Shown in pieces: positions 36,591 through 47,621 of a stretch of DNA of 64,000 nucleotides. The stretch lies in the NCBI GenBank assembly GCA_019321725.1, contig CM033110.1, forward strand, positions 9,541,278-9,605,277, read 5' to 3'. The translations under genes and the position numbers were made by a program. The stretch's first letter is position 1. Every line of letters begins with the position of its first letter. This stretch comes from Paulownia fortunei. Lineage: Eukaryota; Streptophyta; Magnoliopsida; Lamiales; Paulowniaceae. The notes under the pieces were generated by a model. The model saw nothing but the letters and a program-made list of their open reading frames with translations, had not been told where the DNA came from and searched no databases.

Positions 36591-37290
36591 ATATGTATCT
36601 AGTGTATACAAATCACAAACATGTGCCAAAAGGTGTAAATGGTTGCCATTCCAAGCAAAGGGATCAGTTTTCCTACACGGATAGTGCCTAGGCGCCGAAG
36701 AGGACAATAAGCATGGCGCTTAGGCACCAAAATAGGGCGCCTAGGCACCGTTGCTACTATTTTCTTCTTCTTCAGTTCGGCGCTTTGATACTATTCATGC
36801 CCTTTCAACTGATTTTTGACCTATTTCTAAGATGAATTGGCTTTTGGTGTCTTCATAAGAATTATAGCCCAATCTATTAACTTTCTATAGCCATTTGAAG
36901 CAGATCAATATTAGTGCACGTTTGATTCTTTAATTGAATGCCAAAATAATATGGTATGCCAAAAATACAAAGACTGCCATATCTAGAAGTGTCAGTACAT
37001 GTTTGACTTTTTAACTGAATGTTTCTCTTTGAAATCAATTGAATTGAGATATGCTGCGAACATTAAAGTTGTAGATATATCTCTTATCTTTCCAATAAGC
37101 AAAGAATCAGGTTAAAAGGGCTTTGGATCATAAATGTATTCCCAAAATACAAAAACTGCTGCAGTGGAACCGTGTCAATTTGGCCCAAGAATGTCTGTTT
37201 CAACTTCATTTTGGCTCATTTTCGATCTTTTGATTCCCAAACTCCTATCACACATAAAATATTAATAAAAACCTATTATTAACAAGAACA

Positions 37291-38850
37291 TAGAGGATGA
37301 GGTGTAGTCTCAAGAGGTCTTCCAGTGGTGATACCCACAAATACCTATGACCTTTAACTTCCAATGATTAATTCTTATGGAGCAACAAAGTAATATGGTA
37401 ATGAAATCAAATAAGTGTTGAATCTAACCATTAGTTATTCAAAAGTAAATACACTTCCACAACCATCATACTCAAGTGTGTGTATGAATAGCCATTGTCA
37501 ATAGTGATGAAACCATGCATGATTCAATGAGTGAATTCCCATAAAACCTCACAAAAGCCATCACCCGGTCTCTATTGAAAGATTCGAACATCATAGGCTC
37601 CTCTTTTGACACATATCTCAACTACATCGAAGGCACCACATGAAATCAAAAGGTATTAAACAATGGTTATAATGGGGCCAATGGGTTGTGTGTGGCATAA
37701 GAAAGAAAGGGATAGGATGCAATAAAAAAATCTAAGAACTTCATGGAATGAGAGACATAAATCTCATTAAGGAATGATTCTCATAATCCACAAGTTTCAA
37801 CATTGGGGCCTAATATTATTGTGTTAGACTCTTGTTCATCATTCCCATCAACTTTGCATTATCCCCATTTTAGTTGCAACTCACACTAAGTTTTTTATTT
37901 TTAATATTTTGCAACTTTCTTCCTTTTTGTTTTTTGAGCTCCCCCACACTTATCTTCTATTTCAACCCAAATTTCTTTTGCAAGCTCACCTTGTCATTGA
38001 AGTGTCTCTCAAGTTCCAATTTATTTTTAGAACAAGGGTAGGATAATAGTGTATTTAGGCTAGGTAAGAAGATATAGTTACCAATGAAATAGCTTATTCA
38101 ATAAAAGGCTCAAAGTGGCTCACTATAGGGGATGTTCTTCTTGGAACATCATAAGGGGAACAAGTTGATTTGGCCATGGTGCTAGAAAGCCTAGTGTCTT
38201 AATCATTTTTCAAGTGATGCTTAATTAATCGTTCGCCTCGATAGACCTCCGAAAGAGTTCTAATATTCAACTTCCACATATCGAAACCTAAGTGATAATT
38301 AAAGTGGGGGTATAAGAACTACCTATTTTGACATGCTTGTTTCCATACCAAAGAACATAGTTATTTGTGCAAAAAGAGTTGAGTATGATCATCACAAAAA
38401 ATAAATCAACCAAAGAATAACATCAAGGTCGAAAACAACACATATCGTCAAACACAACCAAGTCATTCATGCTAAATTCTCATCATAGAAGTTGGAAGAA
38501 TACCTAGGACTCAAATATTTAAAACCTACACATATGAAAAAATATAACTAAAATAAAATTCCAAAAAAAAAAAAAGTATAAGTCTAAATCCTTCCACCCA
38601 CACTTAATTCTTACATTGTTCTCAATATAAGCCTAAGCTACTAAAATAAAGAATTAAATGCAATAGGGTTTATTGGTATACACAAACAAAGAAAAATAAA
38701 AGCACTAAATAAAATAAAATGAATAGAAAGAATAGGGAACGAGAGTTAAACAGATCAAATTTGTGATTCTAAGCTCTTAATGTCTTCTTTTCCATCCGTT
38801 GGGTTACCTCCCAATAAGCGCTTGTTTAACATCCTCAACTCGAGTTTACC
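37291..38850 (-). other. Element C 3' non-coding region
   Basis: No protein is recognised. It is homologous in blocks to 51500-52620 of element B (for example the region around 38100-38330). AAGTGTGGGGG-type purine tracts occur on the minus strand near 37945 and 38595. The terminal tract is absent because of a deletion joining the LTR at about 37290 to the internal sequence. Confidence 0.75.
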
Positions 38851-39515
38851 TCTCTCATTACTCCTCTATATAAGTTGGCTCATAAATGGGGGTCTCATCT
38901 ACATTCTCTGAATGAAAATCCTCATATTAATGTTTCAACCTATGGCCATTTACTTTGAATATCTTGTCCATTTTCAAACTTCGTATTTCAACTGTACCAT
39001 GAGGAAAGACATTAAAAACTATAATAGGACCAACCTAATGACAGTGCAATTTACTCAGAAATAACTTAAGATGTGAATGAAATAGAAGAACTTTTTGACC
39101 AAAGACAAAGTCTTTTCAAAAAATTATCCTATCATGAAATGCCTTAGTCTTCTCTTGATAGATCCGAGAATTTTTATAGGCATTATTACGAATTTGCTCA
39201 AGATCTTGGAGTTATAACTTCCCTTATTTACCTACTGCATCCATCTCCATGTTACATTATTTCACTACCCACTATGCTTTATGCTCTAGCTCTACCGGGA
39301 GGTGATATGTTTCCCATAAACTAACTAATAGGACACATGCTAATGGAGTTTTGTAAGCTGTTCGATATACCCATAAGGCATTATCAAGATGAATGCTCCA
39401 ATCTTTTCTATTCACTTTAACCATTTTCTCTTGGATAGCCTTGATCTCCCTATTAGACACCTTTACTTGCGCACTTGTTTGTAGATGGTAAGATGTGGAG
39501 ACTGCTGTAATACCC
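38851..39515 (-). pseudogene. Element C integrase, C-terminal part
   Basis: The frame 39272-39460 shows the Glu-containing [20 protein letters not shown] motif, [16 protein letters not shown] and PVELEHKA. Downstream (to about 38850) several frames give remnants of the GPF-like C-terminus (RLKH near 38940) and the KQALIGR end. Multiple stops are present. It is interrupted at 39516 by the solo LTR G. Confidence 0.83.
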
Positions 39516-41991
39516 GAGCCTCACACTACTCACCTGACCAATATAATTCATGCATTTTATACCACATATGTGTCATTGCATTTTAATTGATATTTCATAA
39601 TGCATTATATTTTATACGGCATTTTAATAATTAAACTTTTGAAGTTATCACGGATATTAGTTTTTAGATTCTTTAACCTAATTGGTTGACTTGGTACTAA
39701 AATTAGAATTTAGGTATCAACTATTAGATAATATTATGATACACGTAAGTGAAAGGTGGCATCGTTGTGTTTATTGGTGTAGGATAAACCATGCAAATAA
39801 ATTAATTAGGGAGAAAATAATGATAGTAATAGTAATAATAATAGTAAAAGAAAATAAGGACAATATCATATTAATTAAGAGGGTGTAATTTTTAATATAA
39901 AATAAATTTAGGGGCTTATAAATAAAAATATATAAAAATAAATAAATAATATTTTGTATTGATTATATATAATATAATATATATAAATATAAATATAATA
40001 TATATATATAAGTATATGGTGTGTAATATAATATATATATATATGATTAGACGTGTAGTGTATACATATATATATGAAGAGGATAAGCATATGTAGTGTA
40101 TATTATATTACATGTATATATGATAAGGATAAGCATATATATAATATATTGTATTAGATTACTTTAATACTAATATTAAGGTTAAGTATATATATAATAT
40201 ATTAGATTAGATCTTTAATGCTAATATTAAGGATAAGTACATATATAATATATTACGTTACATTTATTTCCTAAATAACACCACACACACATGTCCGCGC
40301 ACGGCAGCAAAGAAAGGAAAAGAAAACAAAACGAAGAAGAAATAGCAAGAACAAATTTCAACCGTAGAAATTTGAAGAAATTTTGGGTAAGTCCTTTCTT
40401 ATTTTTGTACGAATAAAAATATATATTTATGCTGTTTATTTCTAATTTAAAAGAAAATTTTGATTCAAATTAACTAGTTATTTTCTTGTGAGACAATAAC
40501 TAATATACACCTTTAATTTGAAATTAGTTACGAATATTCGATTTTATTATCTTGTATTGATTGAATGACGGAGTTAATTAAATTGAAGGATTTATTACAG
40601 GATTATAACATATCAATTAAATAATATTAGAATAAATTTAAGATGAGAAATTAAAGTATTTAAAAGGTTCTGATTGGAGTGAAATATAAAAATTTTAAGG
40701 TTTGATTGTTACTTAATTAAATTTAAGATTTAAGATCCCTTATGAAATTTGATATAGAATCTTATTGATTAAGAATGAAAATTAATACGTCATACTTTTA
40801 CAGGCCGCCTTATATCTAAGGTTAGGGAGGAGAATCTTGTTAATTTTCAATAAGATATCAAAGGTGGAAGGTAAGTAAAAATCCATTTGCAACTACAATG
40901 CATGGGCATAGTATTTCTTGACTTATTTATATTAAATGTGATCATTGTGTCTTGATGAGTATCATAAATATCTTATAGTGCATGCGTTGTTTGGATGACA
41001 GGACATGTGATTCACTGTGTCATTGAACATGCCATTCATCAACATTTACAAGTGCATGCATAATACGTGCTCACAGTTGAGGTTTTGCATGCATAATATT
41101 ATTTTTAGAAAGAAAATGTTTTGGTTGGCCACTACTAGTGTACCGAGGCCCATGTGTGGCTTATTTATATGATATTTGGGGCACCGCGAGTATTACTTTT
41201 TGGAGGATCATAGAGGTTGACAGGGGGTGTGCCTCTGGTGGTCACGAGAGGGTGGACCACTTGACTGTGCCCTTATTGACGCCGCCGGTGGGAATACTTC
41301 TAGAGGGTCACAGGGGAAGACAGGGGGTGGACCTTTGGTGATCCCAGGAGATGGCCCTCGGACTGTGTCGATCTGTTTATGGCCATGTGATTATTGATAT
41401 TGTCGAGAGCTCTATCGGTACATAGTAGGTGGGCCAAGGGCCCAGTGATGGAAAATGATTTTTAAATAAAATGATTTTGATGCATAAGTTCGCATTCTTG
41501 TCATAATCTCATAGAAATGTATTGCATTTATGTTGGATTATCCCCTTCAGCATGCATGATTTTCATTTACTGAGTATTAGCTCACGTAGTTTATGCATTG
41601 TAGGTGAGTTTGATGATAGTTGAAGCCATGTACTTACTGAGCGAGCGGCTGGAGCTCCTATAGGTTCTGAGAATCAGTGTACATGGATGATGATCTGTCG
41701 GGCTGGTTGTTAACTTATTTGATTTTGGAGTGTATTATATTAGGTTTTGGGATTTGTACTATGTGTTACTTTTAAAACTTTTCTGTACATGGGTATGTAA
41801 ATGTTAAAATTGTTATGAGTCATCTGCAGGTATATATATATATATATGTTTATGAGTGAGAAAAATAGTTTATTATTTATTATGCTGTTACAGGAAAGGA
41901 AAAAAAAATTTGTATAGGCACATAGGATTTATCATGTCAAAATTATTATATTTATAAATATATATGTATGTGTAGTATTGGGGGTGTTACA
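39516..41991 (+). mobile_element. Solo LTR G (Tekay-type, related to the T LTR family)
   Basis: The 2476-bp block begins TGTAATACCCGAGCC and ends GGGGGTGTTACA, the termini of T-type LTRs in opposite orientation. A perfect ACTGC duplication flanks it (39511-39515, 41992-41996). No internal region is present, so it arose by LTR-LTR recombination. It contains TA-rich microsatellite tracts (about 39900-40260 and 41830-41848). The small frames at 39682-39888 and 41138-41341 are LTR sequence. Confidence 0.93.
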
Positions 41992-42790
41992 ACTGCTGTG
42001 TGATGTTATATTTCTTGAAAAGAGCTTCCATTGACCTATTACAAAAATAGGTGCCTCTATCTCTAATCATGGCCCGGGGCGTGCCAAACCTTGCAATAAT
42101 GTCGGACTTGACAAAATATACTACAATTTTTAAATTATTAGTCCGAGTGCTTTAGCTTCCACTAACTTTGAGACATAATCGACATCAAGTATAATATAAA
42201 GATTACCAAAAGAAAGGGGAAAGGGGCTCATGAAATCAATGCTCCAAATAATTTTTTTTAACAATAAGTATAGGAGTTTGTGGCATTTGATTCCTAAGTC
42301 CCAAGTTACCTATCCTTTGACACCGATCACAAGACTTGCAATGGCGATAGACATCCTTGAATAATGAGGGCCAATAAAAACCACTTTCAAGCATATTAAA
42401 GGCAGTCCATTTTGGTCCAAAATGTCCACACATGAAAGGGAATAACAAAATTTTAGAATGGAAATAAAATCACTCTCATACACGCACCTCCTTATCACTT
42501 GATCGGAATAATGCTTCCAAAGGTATGGATCATCCCAAAAGTAGTATTTAGCATCACTCTTGATCTTCTCTTTTTGTGCCTTAGTCAATTCATCCAGCAA
42601 TCTCCTAGTGACTAAGAAATTAACAATGTTAGCATACCAAGGGGCTGCCACACTCATTGCTAGAAGTTGCTCATCTGGGAAACCTTCATTTAATGGCAAT
42701 GCATCTTTCTCGTGTACCAACCTACTAAGATGGTTCGGACCCCTTTCTATCCTTGATTTCCAAGTCAAACTCTTGCATAAGAAGGATCTA
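41992..42790 (-). pseudogene. Element C integrase, N-terminal and core part
   Basis: The frame 42310-42846 covers the spacer from RNase H (NHLSRLVHEKDALPLNEGFP), APWYANIVNFLV, YYFWDDPYLWKH and a degraded zinc domain. CKSCDRCQRIGNLG is in 42236-42448. The core continues in other frames: the first Asp in WSIDFMSPF (about 42225), the second in ARFGTPRAMIRDRG (about 42065-42100). The solo LTR G then interrupts it. Unlike elements A and B, the first catalytic Asp is kept. Confidence 0.83.
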
Positions 42791-43950
42791 TCAGATGAGT
42801 CGTGGCTTGGCATCCTTCTTGACGAGCAAGTACCTAAGGGCTGCATGATTGGAATAAACTATTACTTTTGCACAATCAAATATGAACAAAAATTTTCTAA
42901 AGCAAAAATAACCGCCAAAAGTTCCTTTTTAGTGGTAGAATAGTTGAGTTGGGCATCATTTAAAGTACGTGATGCATAGTAAATGGCATGAGGAGTTTGC
43001 CCTACTCACTACCCCATTACGGCACCAATTACATAGTTAATTACATCGCACATAAGTTCAAAAGGAAGTTCCCAATTTGGTGGTTGGATGATACGTGCTG
43101 AGGTGAGAAATTCCTTGAGCTTGCTAAAAGCTGTCATGCAATTGTCATCAAACTCAAAAGTCACATCGTTTTGAAGCAATCTACACAAGGGAAGTGTTAT
43201 TTTGGAAAAATCTTTAATAAACCTGCGATAAAAACCTACATGTCTAAGAAAAGAGCGAATCTCCTTAACACTTGTGGGTGGAGGTAAGGAATGCACAAGA
43301 TCAATCTTAGATTTATCAACCTCAATTCCTCTACCAGAGATTACATGCCCAAACACTATCCTTTGATCAACCATAAAATAACATTTCTCCTAATTGAGCA
43401 CAAGATTAGTTTCAATGCATCTTTGACGTACAAGTATAAGGTTATCTAGGCATTTGTCAAATGAATCACCATAAACACTGAAATTGTCCATGAATACCTC
43501 TATGATGTTCTCAATATACTCGAAGAAAATGCTTGCCATACACCTTTAAAATATGGCCGGTGCATTACAAAGTCCGAATGGCATGTGTCGATAGGTAATT
43601 GTACCAATGGGCAAGAAAGATAGTCTTCTCTTGATCCTCCAGAGCAATGACGATTTGATTATGCCTTGAGTAGCCATCAAGAAAGCAAAAATGAGTATGA
43701 TCGGATAATCGTTCAAGAATTTGATCAATAAAAGGTAAAGGAAAATAATCTTTGCGAGTAGAAGAGTTAAGCTTCCTATAATTAATGTAAACTGGCCATT
43801 CGGTTTGAACTCTTTAAGGTACTAACTCTTGGCAATCATTTTGTACTACAATGATGCCAGACTTCTTAAGAACCACTTGAACTGGGCTTACCCACTTGCT
43901 ATCCGAAATGGGGTAGATGACCCCAACATCAAGAAGCCTTAATATCTCTT
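42791..43950 (-). pseudogene. pol: Element C reverse transcriptase and RNase H
   Basis: Pieces of reverse transcriptase include the KKSGIIVVQ-like segment (about 43840), the HMPFGLCNAPAIF frame (43546-43728) and the catalytic box, which reads F-M-D-N (43483-43494), the second Asp being replaced. The thumb is in 43009-43374 (GHVISGRGIEVDKSKIDLVH, FYRRFIKDFSKITLPL). RNase H follows with FELMCDVINYVIGAVMG, two stops, and NYSTTKKELLAVIFAL (about 42905-42950). Frame breaks are frequent. Confidence 0.87.
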
Positions 43951-45440
43951 TCTTCACAACTTCCATCATGGGTGAGTTCAATTATCTTTGGGCCTCCCTC
44001 GTGGGTTTGGATCCCTCTTCTATTAAAATTCGGTGCATGTACATAGATGGGCTAATTCTTTTAATATCGGCAATGGTCCATCCAATAGCCGTCTTGTACT
44101 CACGGAGCATCCTAACAAGCTTAGCCTCTTGTGTATATGTGAGATCTTTAGCAATAATACTGGAAGTGTTTCTTTCTCACCCAAATACACATATTTGAGA
44201 TGCTCTGGGAGTAGTTTGAGCTCCAATGTAGGTGCCTGCTCCACAAAAGGTAAAAGTCTCTCATTAGTTAATGGCAAAGCAATGTAATAGATACCATACT
44301 TTGTATTTTGTGAAAATTAGTCCAATCCTTCCACTGCTTCCTCTACATTTTCCAATAGTTGCACATCTATCTTTATCCCTTTCAAGTCCTCCATGTACAG
44401 ATTGTTCCTCAATGCAACATCCAATCCATCATTGCTAGTCAATTCAAATATTTGTTGAGCTATAGAATCAATAATATCAACTACAAAAATGGAATGCACA
44501 TCACTAGGATACCTCATAGCTTCAAAAATATTAAATCTAATTATCTCACCATCAAATTCCATAGATAATGTGCCATCATGAACATCAATTTTAGTCCGTG
44601 TTGTTTTTAGGAATGGTCTCCCTAAGATAATGGGTGTAGGATGTATGAATTTATCATCTTCCATCTCAAGAATATGAAAATCCGCAAGAAAAACCAATTC
44701 ATTCACTTGTACCAAAACATCCTCCACAACTCCTTTAGGGTATGCATTTGATTTATCCACTAATTAAATAACACCACCAGTTTATTCTAAACAACCTAGA
44801 TTTAAAGAAATATAAATGGCATATGGAATGAGATTGATTGATGCACCTAAATCTAACATGCACTTTTCAAACCTAGTGTTACCAATGGTACAAAGGATGG
44901 TGAAAGTGCCCGGATCCTTACACTTTGGAGGGAGCTTCCTTTGAAGAATTGTTGAAACATTCTCCCCCATACTCACTTTTTCATCTCCCCTCAACTTTCT
45001 TTTGTTGGTGCATAGTTCTTTGAGAAATTTGGCATAGCGAGACACTTGCTTAATAACATCAAGAAGAGGGCTGTTTACCTCCACTTTTCGAAAAGTTTCA
45101 AGAATCTCCTTTTCCTGCTCCTCTTTTCTAGACTTTGCTAACCTGCTAAGAAAAGGTGGAGGTTTTATATAAGTATGAGAGAGAGGTTTAGGAATGATTA
45201 CCGACTTTGGATTCTCCTTGACTATGGGTAGTAGATGAGTAGGAAAGTGAGAATCATCTAAGGAAGGGATGGTATTGCTTGACTCACCCTTCTCAACCTC
45301 TTTGGATACTTCTTTTGTTGGCAAACTAGGAGACTCCAATTGCTTCCCGGTTCTAAGAGTTATGGCACTTGCATTTTCTTTAGGATTCACCACGGGTTGG
45401 GAATGTAACTTGCCCGATCCTTGTGTTTCCAATCGGCTGG
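43951..45440 (-). pseudogene. Element C protease and gag C-terminus
   Basis: The gag tail begins at about 45440 (SRLETQGSGKLHSQPVVNPK, ASAITLRTGKQLE). The same frame (to 44782) holds YIKPPPFLSRLAKSRKEEQE, LLDVIKQVSRYAKFLKELC and the protease active site CMLDLGASINLIPYAIYISL. It continues at 44317-44760 (VVEDVLVQVNELVFLADF, PIILGRPFLKTTRTKIDVHD, IIRFNIFEAMRYP). The linker to reverse transcriptase is at 44023-44277 (LELKLLPEHLKYVYLGEKETLPV). It lacks the rest of gag, which is misplaced upstream in inverted orientation. Confidence 0.87.
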
Positions 45441-45745
45441 TGGTTTTCCAAGTCAACCAAGGCAAAGATATAATCCTTTCTCCAACACTTATAATAAAGG
45501 ATGGAAGGATAATCCCAATTTGAGATACGGGAACCAACAACAACAACTGCATTTTAATTGCTAAACCGAGCATTGGATTTTCACCAATCAAATGTGCAAC
45601 CACGCTTCCAATCTCCACAACAATCGGGCACATCCTTGGAGGATCTTGTGAAAGCACTTGCTACCTGTTCTATGCAATTTCAACAAATCACACAAACCCA
45701 TCTCGAACATATTGAGAATCAAGTGGGGCAAATAGCCACTAGCTA
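45441..45745 (+). pseudogene. Element C gag middle segment, inverted
   Basis: On the plus strand, opposite to C, a gag fragment reads YNPFSNTYNKGWKDNPNLRY, then after frame changes the stretch 45558-45745 with QSGTSLEDLVKALATCSMQF and HLEHIENQVGQIATS. The natural continuation (RLETQGSGKL) is found on the minus strand ending at about 45440. The fragment therefore sits back to back with its own next part and joins LTR sequence at about 45746. Confidence 0.85.
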
Positions 45746-46411
45746 TTGTCTTGAATTTCTAATCATGTATAGGAAGTTGTGATTATTGATTATGGATATT
45801 TTTGTTAATTGCAATAAAAAACATAACCTAAGTTAAATGACCCGAGTTTGTGTAGTTGTTGGTTAGATCAATCTATCTTTCTTGTTTTAATACATCCATT
45901 AAATTAAATCTAGAGAGTTTGTTCTAGGTTATTTGATGGGTAGGGAATTAGGTAGAGAGCTTGTTGTACCTAACAAATAATTAATGAAATATTGGGGTAA
46001 TAGAGCTTGTTATTACCTACGATTGATCATTTCAATAGTAAATTGTTAATAATATTGATATGAAAGTACATCTCATTGTCTAGTGGTGGCGAATAAAACC
46101 TCAACCTACTTTAATCGATTGTTGTTTATTGTTTTGATTTTGATTACTTTACATTTTAATTAGTTTTAATTTCTGCAATTTAGTTACTTAATTCAACCCC
46201 CTCCCCAACTGTTTGTTATTTATTTCTAGAGTTTACTTGTTGAAGTCTCAGTTTTAGGTTATTAATTTTGAAGTTACAATTCTTAGTTAATGAGCCGATA
46301 GTAAATCAGTTAGTCTTGATCCTCATGGGATCGACTCTTACTCGCTCTATACTCATTAAAAAATTATTGAACAGTAAGGTTTAAATTTGGTAGGCCTACG
46401 ACAACCGACCA
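45746..46411 (+). repeat. Element C LTR, last part, inverted
   Basis: The block from CTTGAATTTCTAATCATG to ACAACCGACCA is the last third of the C LTR, in plus orientation. It matches the reverse complement of 35334 to about 35998. Confidence 0.9.
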
Positions 46412-46417
46412 AGTTTT

Positions 46418-46435
46418 TGGAGTTGTTGCCGGGGA
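46418..46435 (+). other. Primer-binding site of element C (tRNA-Asp), inverted
   Basis: TGGAGTTGTTGCCGGGGA begins seven bases after the inverted LTR end and matches the tRNA-Asp complement with three differences. It confirms that this end is a genuine 5' LTR/internal junction. Confidence 0.82.
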
Positions 46436-46519
46436 CCAAGCGTCTAATTAATTCATTATCCTTTTTAGGTTTTTGTTTTACTTTACTTACTTCTTTTTGT
46501 TAGTTTATCTTAGTTTTTT

Positions 46520-47475
46520 TTCTTGTTATTTTCATGTTTTATGTCATCGGAGGACTTGAGGCTGAGATTTGAGCAAATTCGGATTAATTTGCACACACCG
46601 CTGCCACTATTACCACCACTTCCACCTATACCTCTAATCAATTCACCATCTAAGCTCGAGTTTGAAGCTCTTTCTCCTACTTTTGAAACTCCTCATGAAC
46701 CCGAAACTATTGAAATAACACATAATCATATAACATTGAAGAAGTTGGTTGCTCCAAAATTAGAGAATCAACCATTGTGTATTACCTATCCTAACTTGGA
46801 AGTCGACTTTGAACTCCAATCTGGGATGATTCATCTTTTGCCCACATTCCATGGTTTTGCGGGTGACGATCCAAGTAAACACTTGAAGGAATTTCATATC
46901 GTGTGCTCTAGTATGAAATTGGTAGGCATTTTAGAAGAAAACATCAAGCTTATTGTCTTTCCTTTTTCATTGGCAGATTCAGCAAAGGAGTGGCTTTATT
47001 ATCTACCATCTGGCACGATTACCACATGAAATGAAATACGAAGGGTGTTCTTTGAGAGATATTTTCTAGCATTCAAGGCAGGGAGCATCCGAAAAGAAAT
47101 ATGTGGGATTCAATAATACAATAGGGAATCTCTCTATGAGTATTGGGAAAGATTTAAGAAGTTGTATGCTAGTTGTCCTTATCATCAAATTAGTGATCAA
47201 CTTCTCATTCAATATTTCGATGAGGGGCTTATGCTAATGGATAGAAGCATGATTGATGCTGCAAGTGGAAGGGTTTTAGTTGACAAGACACCCGAGGCAG
47301 CAAGGAATCTAATTGCAAACATGGCTATAAATTCTCAACAATTCATCACCCTCAATGATCCACCGCCGCCACCTAAGATTGTCAATGAGGTGAACACATC
47401 ACTTCTTGAACAAAAAGCTCTCACACCTCACCTCTTTAGTGCAACAAATGGCTGTAGGGCAACAAGTTAAAACAT
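46520..47475 (+). pseudogene. gag: Element C gag N-terminal part, inverted
   Basis: The frame 46523-47029 (Met near 46541, MSSEDLRLRFEQIRINLHTP) has FELQSGMIHLLPTFHGFAGD and KLIVFPFSLADSAKEWLYYL, the gag domain. After a stop at about 47027 and a change of frame it continues (ESLYEYWERFKKLYASCPYH, about 47120-47180) and then 47162-47470 (QYFDEGLMLMDRSMIDAASG, PEAARNLIANMAINSQQF). It is on the opposite strand to the rest of C. Gag would form the particle; this copy is broken. Confidence 0.86.
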
Positions 47476-47621
47476 GTGTAGTAAGTTTCATAAGTTTCAT
47501 GGTAGGACATCCCACGAATATGTGTCCATCCATCCAAGAGAGCTCTATGGAGATCTAATAGGGAGTTCTTGCTTAATGTCTTATGGATCTAATAGGGAGT
47601 TCTCAATCCCACGAATGTCTT
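47476..47621. other. Junction filler with short duplications
   Basis: Two imperfect copies of GATCTAATAGGGAGTTCT and of AATGTCTTATG alternate here between the inverted gag end and the resumed minus-strand LTR at about 47622. Such patchy repeats are typical of repair by end joining with template switching; the mechanism is inference. Confidence 0.6.

Larger units (their letters stand above)
35334..37290 (-). repeat. 3' LTR of element C (start deleted)
   Basis: The reverse complement matches 47622-48673 (first part) and the plus strand at 45746-46411 (last part). It contains a 32-bp tandem repeat at about 36456-36590, the CCTAGG palindrome cluster at about 36683-36745, and a segment near 36900-37130 missing from the other copy. 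The frame 36471-36707 is repeat sequence, not a gene. Confidence 0.9.

Noticed and set aside
36471..36707. Minus-strand frame with repeated THN/LYQ words (also 48023-48268)
   Set aside because: Translation of the 32-bp LTR repeat; frame not conserved between LTR copies.
39908..40260. Long TA-rich tract with Ile/Tyr-rich minus-strand frame
   Set aside because: Low-complexity microsatellite within the solo LTR, not a gene.
45269..45523. Plus-strand 84-codon frame antisense to C gag tail
   Set aside because: Most of it is antisense to the well-supported minus-strand gag tail; only the part after about 45441 is a real gag fragment, and that is in a different frame.
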